In this document: positions 16,981-24,533 of the stretch, in pieces
Layout of the letters: every line of letters begins with the position of its first letter
How positions within the stretch are numbered: the first letter of the stretch is position 1
Source: DUAL01 sp964452095
Lineage (GTDB): Bacteria; Bacteroidota; Bacteroidia; Flavobacteriales; BACL11
Length of the DNA stretch: 31,929 bases
Assembly: GCA_964452095.1 (NCBI GenBank)
Contig: CAYVKX010000011.1
Coordinates: 1-31,929, forward strand
Reading direction: 5' to 3'
Translations under genes and position numbers: made by a program
The notes under the pieces: model-generated
The model's database searches: none
Told to the model about the DNA's origin: nothing
What the model saw: the letters and a program-made list of their open reading frames with translations, nothing else

Positions 16981-17289
16981 TCAATTTATTCTTCTTTTTA
17001 AGCCTCTCCACCCTCCGCCATTGTAAGCGTCTATTCCTTTTTGTTTTGCCATTCTGCACGCTTGCCCACTTCTAGCACCTGAAGCACAACAAAAAATAAC
17101 TACTTGATTTCTTTGCTTCATTTTTTTAATTTTTGAGGACAAACTATCCAATGGGATATTTTTTGATTTTTCAATCTTCCCATACTTGTATTCCATTGGA
17201 GTTCTTACATCAACAATAATAGCACCTTTTTTTATTAAAGCATTATAGTCAACAGATTTTATTCCAAATAATTTCTTTAGAAATGACAT
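16981..17289 (-). CDS. Single-domain rhodanese-like sulfurtransferase
   Basis: The 102-residue cytoplasmic protein has one rhodanese domain: IVDVRTPMEYKYGKI and the active loop CASGARS (Cys68). A second cysteine comes directly before it (Cys67), which is unusual, and Cys78 lies in the following helix. The CxxGxRS loop fits a sulfurtransferase that carries a Cys persulfide. The start follows the thioredoxin stop by one base, so translation is coupled. Its position between a thioredoxin and a small membrane protein with its own Cys pair suggests sulfane-sulfur handling, either donation to a partner or disposal of persulfide. The donor and acceptor are unknown. Confidence 0.88.
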   Translation of the reverse strand: MSFLKKLFGIKSVDYNALIKKGAIIVDVRTPMEYKYGKIEKSKNIPLDSLSSKIKKMKQRNQVVIFCCASGARSGQACRMAKQKGIDAYNGGGWRGLKRRIN

Positions 17290-17290
17290 C

Positions 17291-17650
17291 TTAACTTACT
17301 TTTAGTACATCCTTAATCACATTTCCCAATGCATTTTTATCTAAAAGCCCTGCTGATATTTGTGGCTTATCATTCATTGGGACAAATAACATTGATGGAA
17401 TACTTCTAATCCCAAATGCTGTAGACAAATCTTGTTCTACCTCCGTGTTTACTTTATAAACATCCACTTTCCCATCATATTCAGTAGATATTTCTTCCAA
17501 AATTGGAGCTAACATTTTGCACGGCTGACACCAATCCGCATAAAAGTCGATTATACAAGGTTTATCGCCTTCAAATTTCCACACATTTTTGTTTGCTTCA
17601 AAATTATGAACTCTATTCTTAAAAGATTCCATGTTCAATTGTTTTACCAT
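17291..17650 (-). CDS. Thioredoxin, cytoplasmic
   Basis: The 119 residues form a standard single thioredoxin domain without a signal peptide. The active site WCQPC (Cys41, Cys44) follows IIDFYAD, and the cis-proline is in IRSIPSMLFV. Gln at the first position between the cysteines, in place of Gly, should alter the redox potential. The N-terminus is slightly longer than in a housekeeping thioredoxin; an internal Met7 is an alternative start. It sits 2 bases after the DUF983 gene and 1 base before the rhodanese gene, so it is a dedicated partner in this operon rather than the general cellular thioredoxin. The obvious inference is reduction of the rhodanese persulfide. Confidence 0.9.
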   Translation of the reverse strand: MVKQLNMESFKNRVHNFEANKNVWKFEGDKPCIIDFYADWCQPCKMLAPILEEISTEYDGKVDVYKVNTEVEQDLSTAFGIRSIPSMLFVPMNDKPQISAGLLDKNALGNVIKDVLKVS

Positions 17651-17652
17651 TT

Positions 17653-18039
17653 TTATTTGTTTTTAAAATTAATATTCTGTTTGTATTTCATAAAAAAGTT
17701 TGCCAAAATTATTTTCGAAAGTGCATGCATTTTTGGCGATAACAAAAGCCACAGTACTGAAACTGTAGCAATTTTAGCAAATAATTCAAGTTCAATACCA
17801 AGCACATTAAAAGCTACAATTACAGAAACCATAAACGCCACCCCTAAAGCATAAGAAACATAAAGTGCCCCAAAATAGAAGCCCGTCTCTGGCACAAATA
17901 TTCCTCCACAAACTTTACATTTCTCATAAATATCTCCCATTGTTTTTAACATATAAGAATGAGAAAGAAAAAATTCTCCTTCATGACAATAAGGGCATTT
18001 CCCCTTGATAATACTGTAAAGTTTAGTACCTTTTCTCAT
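17653..18039 (-). CDS. DUF983 membrane protein with zinc-ribbon-like head
   Basis: The 128-residue protein opens with two CxxC pairs (Cys15-Cys18 in KCPYCHEG and Cys41-Cys44 in KCKVCGG), a probable zinc ribbon in the cytoplasm. Then comes the DUF983 hallmark PETGFYFGALYVSYALGV and two transmembrane helices. The molecular function of DUF983 is not known to me. The ATG shares a base with the stop of the ArsR-type gene (TAATG at 18037-18041), indicating strict coupling to the regulator. In this setting the zinc-ribbon thiols could be a target or a sensor of the stress that the operon handles; this is speculative. Confidence 0.88.
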   Translation of the reverse strand: MRKGTKLYSIIKGKCPYCHEGEFFLSHSYMLKTMGDIYEKCKVCGGIFVPETGFYFGALYVSYALGVAFMVSVIVAFNVLGIELELFAKIATVSVLWLLLSPKMHALSKIILANFFMKYKQNINFKNK

Positions 18040-18338
18040 TATAAATTACAATTATTTATACAATTAATTATTTGAGATAATTTCTCGATTTTTAAACTAT
18101 ATAGAATTGATTTCCCTTCTCTTTTCGCATTAAGTATTCCTTTATCTCTTAAGATCCCTAAATGATGAGAGGTTTCTGCCTGCTTTAAATTCAAACTTTC
18201 ATGAATTTCTTTTACTGATAATTCCTTTTTTTCTTGCAAAAGATCAAGCAAAGCTATACGAACTGGATGAGAAATTGCACGCAAGATTTTTGCTTGTTTC
18301 TCTAGTAATTCTATATTTAAAATAGTTTTGATTTTCAT
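18039..18338 (-). CDS. ArsR/SmtB-family winged-helix repressor
   Basis: The 99-residue DNA-binding protein has the core of family repressors: ILRAISHPVRIALLDLL, a recognition helix region with QAETSHHLGILRDKGIL, and a beta-wing AKREGKSILYSL. No classic alpha-3 ELCVCDL metal site is present. The only cysteines are Cys93 and Cys97 (CxxxC) in the last helix, a place where several family members bind metal or form a disulfide or tetrasulfide. It is the first gene of the cluster, so it likely represses itself and the downstream DUF983, thioredoxin, rhodanese and DUF6132-like genes. The inducer is unknown; a thiol oxidant, persulfide or metal is inferred. Confidence 0.9.
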   Translation of the reverse strand: MKIKTILNIELLEKQAKILRAISHPVRIALLDLLQEKKELSVKEIHESLNLKQAETSHHLGILRDKGILNAKREGKSILYSLKIEKLSQIINCINNCNL

Positions 18339-18345
18339 ATCGTTA

Positions 18346-18363
18346 TATCTACTTATTTAGATA
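18346..18363. promoter_or_regulatory. Putative operator of the ArsR-type repressor
   Basis: TATCTA (18346-18351) and TAGATA (18358-18363) form a perfect dyad with a 6-base spacer. It begins right after the -7 box and would cover the start of transcription, 7 bases before the ATG. This is the expected place for self-repression. Binding is inferred. Confidence 0.5.
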
Positions 18364-18391
18364 CAAAGATACATAAAATTATTAATCGCAA
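18364..18391 (-). promoter_or_regulatory. Promoter of the ArsR-led operon
   Basis: On the minus strand, TTG (18389-18391), a 17-base spacer and TATCTTTG (18364-18371) match the Bacteroidota consensus in full. The -7 box abuts the dyad proposed as operator. Confidence 0.7.
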
Positions 18392-18423
18392 AACTTTTTG
18401 ATAGCTTTTTTTGAAAAAATTAT

Positions 18424-19854
18424 TTATTTCGTTAGTTTCTTAATTTTAATTCCAAAATATCCATATGCAATTGTCATTAAAGGGGAAATTAAGTTGAAGA
18501 AACAATAAGGTAAATATGCAAAAGTAGCTACACCCAATACTGCCGATTGTGTAGCTCCACAAGTATTCCAAGGAACTAAAACAGAGGTTACTGTTCCTGA
18601 ATCTTCAAGAGTACGAGATAAGTTTTCAGGAGCTAATCCTTTTTCTTTGTAAGTATCCGCAAACATTCGCCCAGGAACTACAATAGCTAAATATTGATCG
18701 GAAGCAGTGATATTGAAAAACACACAAGTTCCTGCAGTAGTTGCAATCAAACTTCCTGTACTTTCAGCATATCTAATTATTGGTTCTGCCACTCTTTTCA
18801 AAAGTCCAGTAGCTTCCATTGCACCTCCAAAAATCATAGCGCAAATAATTAGCCAGATGGTATTTAACATTCCTGCCATTCCACTTGTAGAGAGTAATTT
18901 GTTTATCATTACATTCTCAGTAGTAATTGAAATATCACTCCCCATTGCGTTAATAACAGCCATGTATGCAGAACTGATGTTTAATGAATCAGCATTTGTG
19001 ATAGATATTACTACTTCTGGCTGAAAAATTATTGCAAATATTCCTCCCAAAAGCGTACCTGCTAAAAGTGCTGGAATTGCTGGTATTTTTTTAATAATGA
19101 GGGCAATAACCAAAACTGGCACTAAAAAGAGCCATGCACAAATATTAAACGAATTTGATATTGCTGATAATAGTCCGTTTATATCTTGTGCCCCTGAAGT
19201 TTCAAAAGTAAATCCGATTACTAAAAAAATAACAAGTGTTATAGTAAATGATGGAATTGTTGTGTACATCATGTACTTTATATGAGTAAATAAATCTGTC
19301 CCTGCCATTGCTGGGGCTAGGTTTGTCGTGTCTGATAAAGGTGACATTTTATCACCAAAATATGCTCCTGAAATAATTGCTCCTCCAATTAACCCTGTTG
19401 ACAATCCGAGAGCTTGCCCTATTCCTAAAAGCGCAATACCAATGGTTGCTATTGTACTCCATGAACTTCCTGTTGCAAGCGATACGATAGCCGTGATTAT
19501 TGCTGTTGCAAATAAAAATATTTCAGGGCTTAAAATTTGCAATCCGTAATAAATCATTGCAGGTACAATTCCACTCAAAAGCCAAGTTCCTGCAAGGGCT
19601 CCAATTAATAATAAAATGATTAGAGAAGGAGTAGTGCTAGAAATACTTTTACTTACCCCTTCAATAATTGTTTTCCATTTAGCTCCAAACTTGATTCCTA
19701 CTATTGATGCTGTTGCTGCAGCAAAAAGTAAAGCTAATTGATTTGCTCCTCCAAGTGAATTGTCTCCATAAAGGAAAACATTATATGCTAAAAGTCCAAT
19801 TAAAACTAAAATTGGAAGTAATGCGAAAAAGTAGGGTGTTTTTTTATCTGTCAT
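18424..19854 (-). CDS. nhaC: NhaC-family Na+/H+ antiporter
   Basis: The 476-residue inner-membrane protein has about 11-12 transmembrane helices and exchanges sodium for protons to hold pH and low internal Na+. Family marks are LATGSSWSTIATIGIALLG and the strongly conserved GAYFGDKMSPLSDTTNLAPA near residues 163-182, plus a second-half repeat ITASDQYLAIVVPGRMF and LVPWNTCGATQ. The length is normal. It may exchange other solutes, since the NhaC superfamily also holds lactate/malate and amino-acid exchangers. It starts 139 bases after the PLP enzyme on the same strand and ends 33 bases before the putative ArsR-operon promoter. A weak TTG-N15-TATCTTTA stands upstream. Confidence 0.9.
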   Translation of the reverse strand: MTDKKTPYFFALLPILVLIGLLAYNVFLYGDNSLGGANQLALLFAAATASIVGIKFGAKWKTIIEGVSKSISSTTPSLIILLLIGALAGTWLLSGIVPAMIYYGLQILSPEIFLFATAIITAIVSLATGSSWSTIATIGIALLGIGQALGLSTGLIGGAIISGAYFGDKMSPLSDTTNLAPAMAGTDLFTHIKYMMYTTIPSFTITLVIFLVIGFTFETSGAQDINGLLSAISNSFNICAWLFLVPVLVIALIIKKIPAIPALLAGTLLGGIFAIIFQPEVVISITNADSLNISSAYMAVINAMGSDISITTENVMINKLLSTSGMAGMLNTIWLIICAMIFGGAMEATGLLKRVAEPIIRYAESTGSLIATTAGTCVFFNITASDQYLAIVVPGRMFADTYKEKGLAPENLSRTLEDSGTVTSVLVPWNTCGATQSAVLGVATFAYLPYCFFNLISPLMTIAYGYFGIKIKKLTK

Positions 19855-19865
19855 GAAATAAGTTT

Positions 19866-19883
19866 TTAGTGACTAGCCACTAA
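19866..19883. repeat. Short CTAG-centred dyad repeat, copy 2
   Basis: TTAGTG-ACTAGC-CACTAA, with perfect 6-base arms, lies just upstream of the NhaC gene. The same architecture, TTAGTG-N6-CACT with CTAG in the spacer, occurs at 31838-31853. Confidence 0.55.
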
Positions 19884-19912
19884 TAAAATAAAGTGGTAAA
19901 GATAAAAAGATT

Positions 19913-19965
19913 AATGTAACAATTGTTTAATGGATGAATGTAGCAAGATTTTTAATTGTTACATT
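19913..19965. repeat. 12-base perfect inverted repeat in the PLP enzyme-NhaC gap
   Basis: AATGTAACAATT (19913-19924) and AATTGTTACATT (19954-19965) enclose 29 bases. Read on the minus strand, a T-rich stretch (CTTTTT) follows, so it may end the PLP gene transcript, though the loop is long. It may alternatively be a protein-binding dyad, because the right arm on that strand overlaps the weak NhaC promoter. Confidence 0.45.
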
Positions 19966-19993
19966 TTCACATTTTCAATTTAGCACATTATCT

Positions 19994-21202
19994 TTAAAGT
20001 ACTCCAACCTTTTTCATACAGTCAACCATAGTATTGTAAGTTCTTTCAATATCGTTATCAAGCCCAATTGAGATACGAACTAAGCCATCAGAAAGTCCCA
20101 TTGCATCTCTTTCCTCTTCTGGTATTTCAGAAGAAGTTGAAAGTCCTGGAGCAGAGAATAATGTTTTATAAAACCCTAGACTTACCGCCAAATAACCCAA
20201 ATTATTATTTTGCATTTCTTCCATAAGTTCATTTGCTTTATCCTTAGTTTTAGTGTCAATAACAAACATTCCGCCAAATCCAAATCCATCATTCATATTC
20301 TCTTTCATCATTTTATGCTGAGGATGATTCTCAAGCCCTGGGTAGATTACTCTTAGCCCATCTTTTTGGAATTTTTCAGCTAAATATTGTGCATTTTCAG
20401 AATGTTTTTTCATTCTTAAATGAAGCGTACGAATGTTTTTAAGGATACTTGCAGCACGCATAGAATCCATTACAGGACCAAGTAGCATAGCACTTCCAGA
20501 ATTTACATCTATCATTTCTCCAATAAACTCTTCATTAGAACAAACAACACCTCCAACCGTATCAGAAGTACCATTAATAAATTTTGTAAGAGAATGAACC
20601 ACAACATCAGCTCCCATCTTTGCAGGGGAGAATATAAGTGGAGTAAAAGTATTATCAACTACTAACTTAATTCCATGCTTTTTTGCTACTTCTGAAATTG
20701 CATTTATATCCGAAACTTCCAATAAAGGATTACTCATTGTTTCACAATAAATTACTTTAGTTTTTTCTGTAATTGCTTTCTCAATTTGCGCTAAATCTGT
20801 TGTATTTACAAAGGTCGTTTTGATGTTAAACTTTGGTAAGTAATTTTTCATAAAAGCATAAGTACCACCATAAATAGTTCGGCTACTTACAATTTCATCA
20901 CCAGCACTGCAAAGCTGTAAAAGAGTAGTAGTTATAGCTCCCATCCCAGAAGCTGAAAGGATTGCACCTTTCATGTACTCCATTCCTGCAAGTGCTTGTC
21001 CTAAGTAAGATGTAGATGGATTGGTATGACGAGAATATAAATAACAACCTTCACGGGTTCCTTCAAAAACATCACCCATAGTTTTACCTGCTAAATAAGT
21101 GAAAGTAGAAGAGTCAGCTATTGAAGGGTTTACTCCTCCAAACTCTCCAAAAAATTGTAAATCTTGTATGCTATTTGCTGGGTTTGATTTCTTCTTACTC
21201 AT
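19994..21202 (-). CDS. Cys/Met-metabolism PLP-dependent enzyme (cystathionine gamma-synthase/lyase-like)
   Basis: The 402-residue cytoplasmic enzyme belongs to the trans-sulfuration fold-type I family. The PLP-binding Lys207 is in VVHSLTKFINGTSD, Asp183 in VVDNTF contacts the pyridine nitrogen, and the phosphate-site loop is SASGMGA (84-90). The active-site segment reads TIYGGT (Tyr111-Gly112-Gly113); methionine gamma-lyases of the Pseudomonas type carry Cys after YG, so Gly113 points to cystathionine lyase/synthase or O-acylhomoserine sulfhydrylase activity. Related Bacteroidota proteins are nevertheless often named methionine gamma-lyase. The reaction is therefore C-S bond chemistry on Met, Cys, homocysteine or cystathionine, exact substrate open. 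It stands as a single gene with no recognised riboswitch upstream. Confidence 0.88.
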   Translation of the reverse strand: MSKKKSNPANSIQDLQFFGEFGGVNPSIADSSTFTYLAGKTMGDVFEGTREGCYLYSRHTNPSTSYLGQALAGMEYMKGAILSASGMGAITTTLLQLCSAGDEIVSSRTIYGGTYAFMKNYLPKFNIKTTFVNTTDLAQIEKAITEKTKVIYCETMSNPLLEVSDINAISEVAKKHGIKLVVDNTFTPLIFSPAKMGADVVVHSLTKFINGTSDTVGGVVCSNEEFIGEMIDVNSGSAMLLGPVMDSMRAASILKNIRTLHLRMKKHSENAQYLAEKFQKDGLRVIYPGLENHPQHKMMKENMNDGFGFGGMFVIDTKTKDKANELMEEMQNNNLGYLAVSLGFYKTLFSAPGLSTSSEIPEEERDAMGLSDGLVRISIGLDNDIERTYNTMVDCMKKVGVL

Positions 21203-21278
21203 GCTCTTTTAATTTTTTGCAAAACTGCTAAAATTAAAAGGATTTTCTTACAAAATATTGGAATAATTAGTGGTGTAA

Positions 21279-23696
21279 TTAGGATTTTTCATCCTCCTCA
21301 TAATAGCCATAGCCACTAGAATCATACCCATAACTATAACCGTACCCATACCCATAGCCATAAACTGAACGATTGTATTCGTAATCGTTAATAATAATAT
21401 TCAAATTACTCACCCTATTAGCTTCATATAAAGTATTAGCCACCGAAAGCATTTTTTTCTTAGAATACATATGCCTAACTACATACAAATTAATATCCGC
21501 ATATTTCATTAAGCTCACACCATCCGTAACTAGTCCAATTGGTGGAGTATCAATAATAATGAAAGTATATTCCTTTTGTAACTGCTGTATCAGCTTTCCC
21601 ATCCTAGGGTTATCAAGTAATTCTGCAGGATTAGGAGGGGTAGGTCCAGACGAAATAATGTCCAAATTTTCCATTTCATCTTTCTGAATTATTTCAGTAT
21701 GAGAGCTTTTATTTATCAAGTAATTACTTAACCCGTTTTTTTCTTCTATATTAAAATCTTCATGCAATTTTGGTTTTCTTAAATCAGCTCCAATTAAAAT
21801 AGTTTTATGCCCAGATAGTGCAAAAACAGATGCTAAATTAATAGCGCAAAAAGTTTTTCCCTCCCCTCCAATTGATGAGGAAATTGCAATAATCTTGGAT
21901 TCTTTTTCTGCAGCCAAATATTGTATATTGGTCCTAATTGCACGAAAAGATTCTGACAAAGCTGATTTCGGATTTTTCAAAACCACTAAATTAGTTGGCT
22001 TATCGCTATGCCCTATTACACCAAGAATTGGGATTTTTGTAAAAGATGTAAGGTCTTTTTTGCTTCTAATAGTATCATTGAAAAAATCTCTTAAAGAAAT
22101 AATAATAATAGGAATTCCAAAACCCAAAATTAAAGCAATAAAATAGGATAGTCCTTTTTTTGGTGAAACTGGGAGTTTGCTATCTAATCTAGCATAATCA
22201 ATTACTTTATGGTCTGCTACATTTCCTGCTTTTGCAATTTTAGCTTCCTCTTTTTTCTCCAGTAAATACTTGTATATATTCTCGCTTAAAGTAAATTTTC
22301 TTTGCAAATTCACAAAATCCCTTTCTGATTTTGGTAAAGATTCTATTTCTGTTTCAAAACTTTTCACTCTGTTTTTCAAGTCAAATTTACTTATCTGACT
22401 AGAAGCTATAATATTTTTTATATTTTCAATTAATGTATTTTTCTGATGTGTAATTTGAGATTCTACTGAAATGAGTCTTGGATTTTTTTGTTGAGTAGTA
22501 AGTTCTAACTCTTTTTGTTCAGCATATAATTTAGATAAATTACTAATTAAACTATTTAATAAAGGATCATTAATCCCTATTGAGGATGGTGCTACAATCT
22601 TATCATTATTCTCGCTTTTTTGTACATACACTAATAAAGATTCATAATATTTATGGTGCGTTTCTAAAACAGATAACTCATTATATAATTTCTGAATTTG
22701 ATAAAAAGCTCCAAATTCTTTATAAGTTACAGCCAAATTCGGATTTTTTGATTTAAACTTTTCCAAACTTATTTCAATCAAACTTAAAGAATCGCTTACA
22801 TTTATTAATTGACTTTCAATAAACTCAACAGTATTAGTTGCCATTCTGTTTTTTTCATCTAGTCCATTATTGATATATGCTGTTGTAAGTTTATTTAGAT
22901 AGGAGATGTTTTTGGAAGGAGAGTTTCCTTTAATATTCAGTTTTAGCACAGATGCATCTTTATTAATAGGGGTAATAGAAGTGCTTCTAACATATTTATC
23001 AAGTAGTGTGGTTATATCGTGTAGTACAAAGGAAAAATCTTTACTATTCTCAGAGTCATTAAAAATAAAATTGGTATTCTTAGTAACGATAAAACAGAAA
23101 AAATCTGTTTCTACAGCTTCTCCAAACTGATAAGTATTTTCAATATCTATATCAGCTTTCTGTTTTTTTTCAAATTTTTCAGAAATTAGATTATAAGCAT
23201 ATTTATCACTAGTATTTATGCTTAGTTCATATTCCTTATCGTTTAAGATGTTAATAAAAAATTCTATATTAGTAAGCTGAAGGTGAGTGGAGTCAACCGA
23301 AACTAAAAATGGGATATTATCATATAACAGAGAAGTTTGTATTGCTCCATGGGTAAAATAGCTTATTCCAAAATTCAAATCTTCTACCACTTGCTTGGTT
23401 ATTGAGTAAGAGTTTAGCAGTGCTATTTCGTTTTTTAGATTCGTTTTCCCACTAAAAATTTCTAATCCTTCCAATAAGTTTTCGGCCCCTAATTGCGAAT
23501 TACTATCATCACGAATAAGTATTGTAGAGGAAACACTATAAATAGGTTTGGAATATCTGTTGTACAAAAAGGCAATAAAAAGACAAAACATAACTGAGAT
23601 AATAAAGTAGTACCAATAATGAGAATACTTTAAAATAATTTCTTTTACATCAATTGTTTCTTCTTGCTGAGGAGTTGTGTCTTGAGGTTCAGTCAT
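21279..23696 (-). CDS. Wzc-type polysaccharide co-polymerase/tyrosine autokinase (BY-kinase)
   Basis: The 805-residue inner-membrane protein controls exopolysaccharide or capsule chain length and export. The N-terminal Wzz domain has a first transmembrane helix at about 31-50. A long periplasmic coiled-coil region follows, and a second helix lies near 505-525. The cytoplasmic kinase has Walker A SSIGGEGKT (about 603-611), Walker A' LIGADLRKPKLH (about 630) and Walker B FIIIDTPPIG (about 710). The C-terminal tail is extremely tyrosine-rich (VYGYGYGYGYSYGYDSS, then YGYY), with ten Tyr in about 21 residues, the usual autophosphorylation cluster but unusually regular. It starts 2 bases after the Wza-like gene. 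No matching phosphatase is in the window. Confidence 0.93.
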   Translation of the reverse strand: MTEPQDTTPQQEETIDVKEIILKYSHYWYYFIISVMFCLFIAFLYNRYSKPIYSVSSTILIRDDSNSQLGAENLLEGLEIFSGKTNLKNEIALLNSYSITKQVVEDLNFGISYFTHGAIQTSLLYDNIPFLVSVDSTHLQLTNIEFFINILNDKEYELSINTSDKYAYNLISEKFEKKQKADIDIENTYQFGEAVETDFFCFIVTKNTNFIFNDSENSKDFSFVLHDITTLLDKYVRSTSITPINKDASVLKLNIKGNSPSKNISYLNKLTTAYINNGLDEKNRMATNTVEFIESQLINVSDSLSLIEISLEKFKSKNPNLAVTYKEFGAFYQIQKLYNELSVLETHHKYYESLLVYVQKSENNDKIVAPSSIGINDPLLNSLISNLSKLYAEQKELELTTQQKNPRLISVESQITHQKNTLIENIKNIIASSQISKFDLKNRVKSFETEIESLPKSERDFVNLQRKFTLSENIYKYLLEKKEEAKIAKAGNVADHKVIDYARLDSKLPVSPKKGLSYFIALILGFGIPIIIISLRDFFNDTIRSKKDLTSFTKIPILGVIGHSDKPTNLVVLKNPKSALSESFRAIRTNIQYLAAEKESKIIAISSSIGGEGKTFCAINLASVFALSGHKTILIGADLRKPKLHEDFNIEEKNGLSNYLINKSSHTEIIQKDEMENLDIISSGPTPPNPAELLDNPRMGKLIQQLQKEYTFIIIDTPPIGLVTDGVSLMKYADINLYVVRHMYSKKKMLSVANTLYEANRVSNLNIIINDYEYNRSVYGYGYGYGYSYGYDSSGYGYYEEDEKS

Positions 23697-23698
23697 TT

Positions 23699-24478
23699 TT
23701 ATTCAGAGAATTTTAAATAAACATTAAACAGTACTGCAAATGTGGTAAGTGCTGATAGTAATAATTGGGATTGAGATTTGCGGAATGTTCTATATTTTAA
23801 AGGTTCTACATATATCATATCGTTATTTCTGAGGTAGTAAAAATCGGACAATAATAATTGCTGATTGGTCAAATCAATTGCGTAAATCTTTTTCTTATTA
23901 TTATGAGTTCTAATAATTTTTACCTTTTGCCGATTAGCATAATCCGACAAATCTCCAGCCATTGAAATTGCTTCAAAAATAGTTACACTTTCCTTAAACA
24001 CTGGGAAAGTTCCTGCATTATTTACCTCTCCTAATATAGTAACTTCAAAATTAGCCAATTTAACAATTACTATAGCATCTTTCAAATATTCATCTACTTC
24101 TTTTTGTATGGAGTTTTTGGCTTGCTCCAAATCTTGTCCTAATAGATAAATTTTTCCTATTATAGGAATTTCAATTATTCCAGAACTATTTATTGTTGAG
24201 CCATTCAAGTACAAACTTGCCATGGATGTGTTATTTACAGAAGAGTTTGTATTGGTTTCTACATTAAAAAACTCATAAGATTTATCATTCATACTTAGAA
24301 CTCTTACAAACAATACATCTCCAATTTCTAAATGATGAACTGGTGGAGTGGTTGTTATTTCTTTATCAGTAATTGGATTATTTCGCATATACACTACCTT
24401 TCGCATAGGAATACAGGATTGTAAAACAGCTAATCCTAAAAGGAATATAATCAGTGAAAACCTACTATTATTTTTCAT
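23699..24478 (-). CDS. Wza-type polysaccharide export lipoprotein
   Basis: The 259-residue protein starts at the ATG at 24478, which gives a clean lipoprotein signal (VLQSC, Cys22); a longer frame from 24571 would bury that signal behind 31 unlikely residues. The poly-export domain (about 50-140: HLEIGDVLFVRVLSMND, GIIEIPIIGKIYL) is followed by an SLBB domain (VTILGEVNNAGTFPVF, then FEAISMAGDLSDYA). A hydrophobic helix near the C-terminus could cross the outer membrane. Proteins of this kind form the outer-membrane channel for capsule or exopolysaccharide. It is shorter than E. coli Wza, as is common in Bacteroidota. It is directly coupled to the kinase gene. Confidence 0.9.
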   Translation of the reverse strand: MKNNSRFSLIIFLLGLAVLQSCIPMRKVVYMRNNPITDKEITTTPPVHHLEIGDVLFVRVLSMNDKSYEFFNVETNTNSSVNNTSMASLYLNGSTINSSGIIEIPIIGKIYLLGQDLEQAKNSIQKEVDEYLKDAIVIVKLANFEVTILGEVNNAGTFPVFKESVTIFEAISMAGDLSDYANRQKVKIIRTHNNKKKIYAIDLTNQQLLLSDFYYLRNNDMIYVEPLKYRTFRKSQSQLLLSALTTFAVLFNVYLKFSE

Positions 24479-24498
24479 GATGTTACTTTTTTGGTTGC

Positions 24499-24533
24499 CA
24501 AAAATACAAAATGTAGATGGGAAAATACTACAA
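24499..24533 (-). promoter_or_regulatory. Promoter of the wza-wzc-like pair
   Basis: On the minus strand, TTG (24531-24533) and TATTTTTG (24499-24506) are separated by 24 bases, one more than the usual range. The -7 box ends 20 bases before the ATG at 24478. It would separate the export pair from the Maf-UbiA-DUF2520 genes upstream. Confidence 0.5.

Noticed and set aside
16964..17059. Longer N-terminus for the DUF6132-like protein (89 residues instead of 57)
   Set aside because: The added part lies inside the rhodanese gene, is almost all charged residues in another frame, and an ATG at 16963 sits directly before the first membrane helix.
21203..21278. Riboswitch (SAM-type) upstream of the Cys/Met PLP enzyme
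   Set aside because: Only 76 bases are available before the next gene end, and no conserved aptamer core or terminator hairpin was found.
21300..21370. Short tandem DNA repeat resembling a repeat array
   Set aside because: It is the coding sequence of the YG-rich tail of the Wzc-like kinase, with no spacers as in CRISPR.
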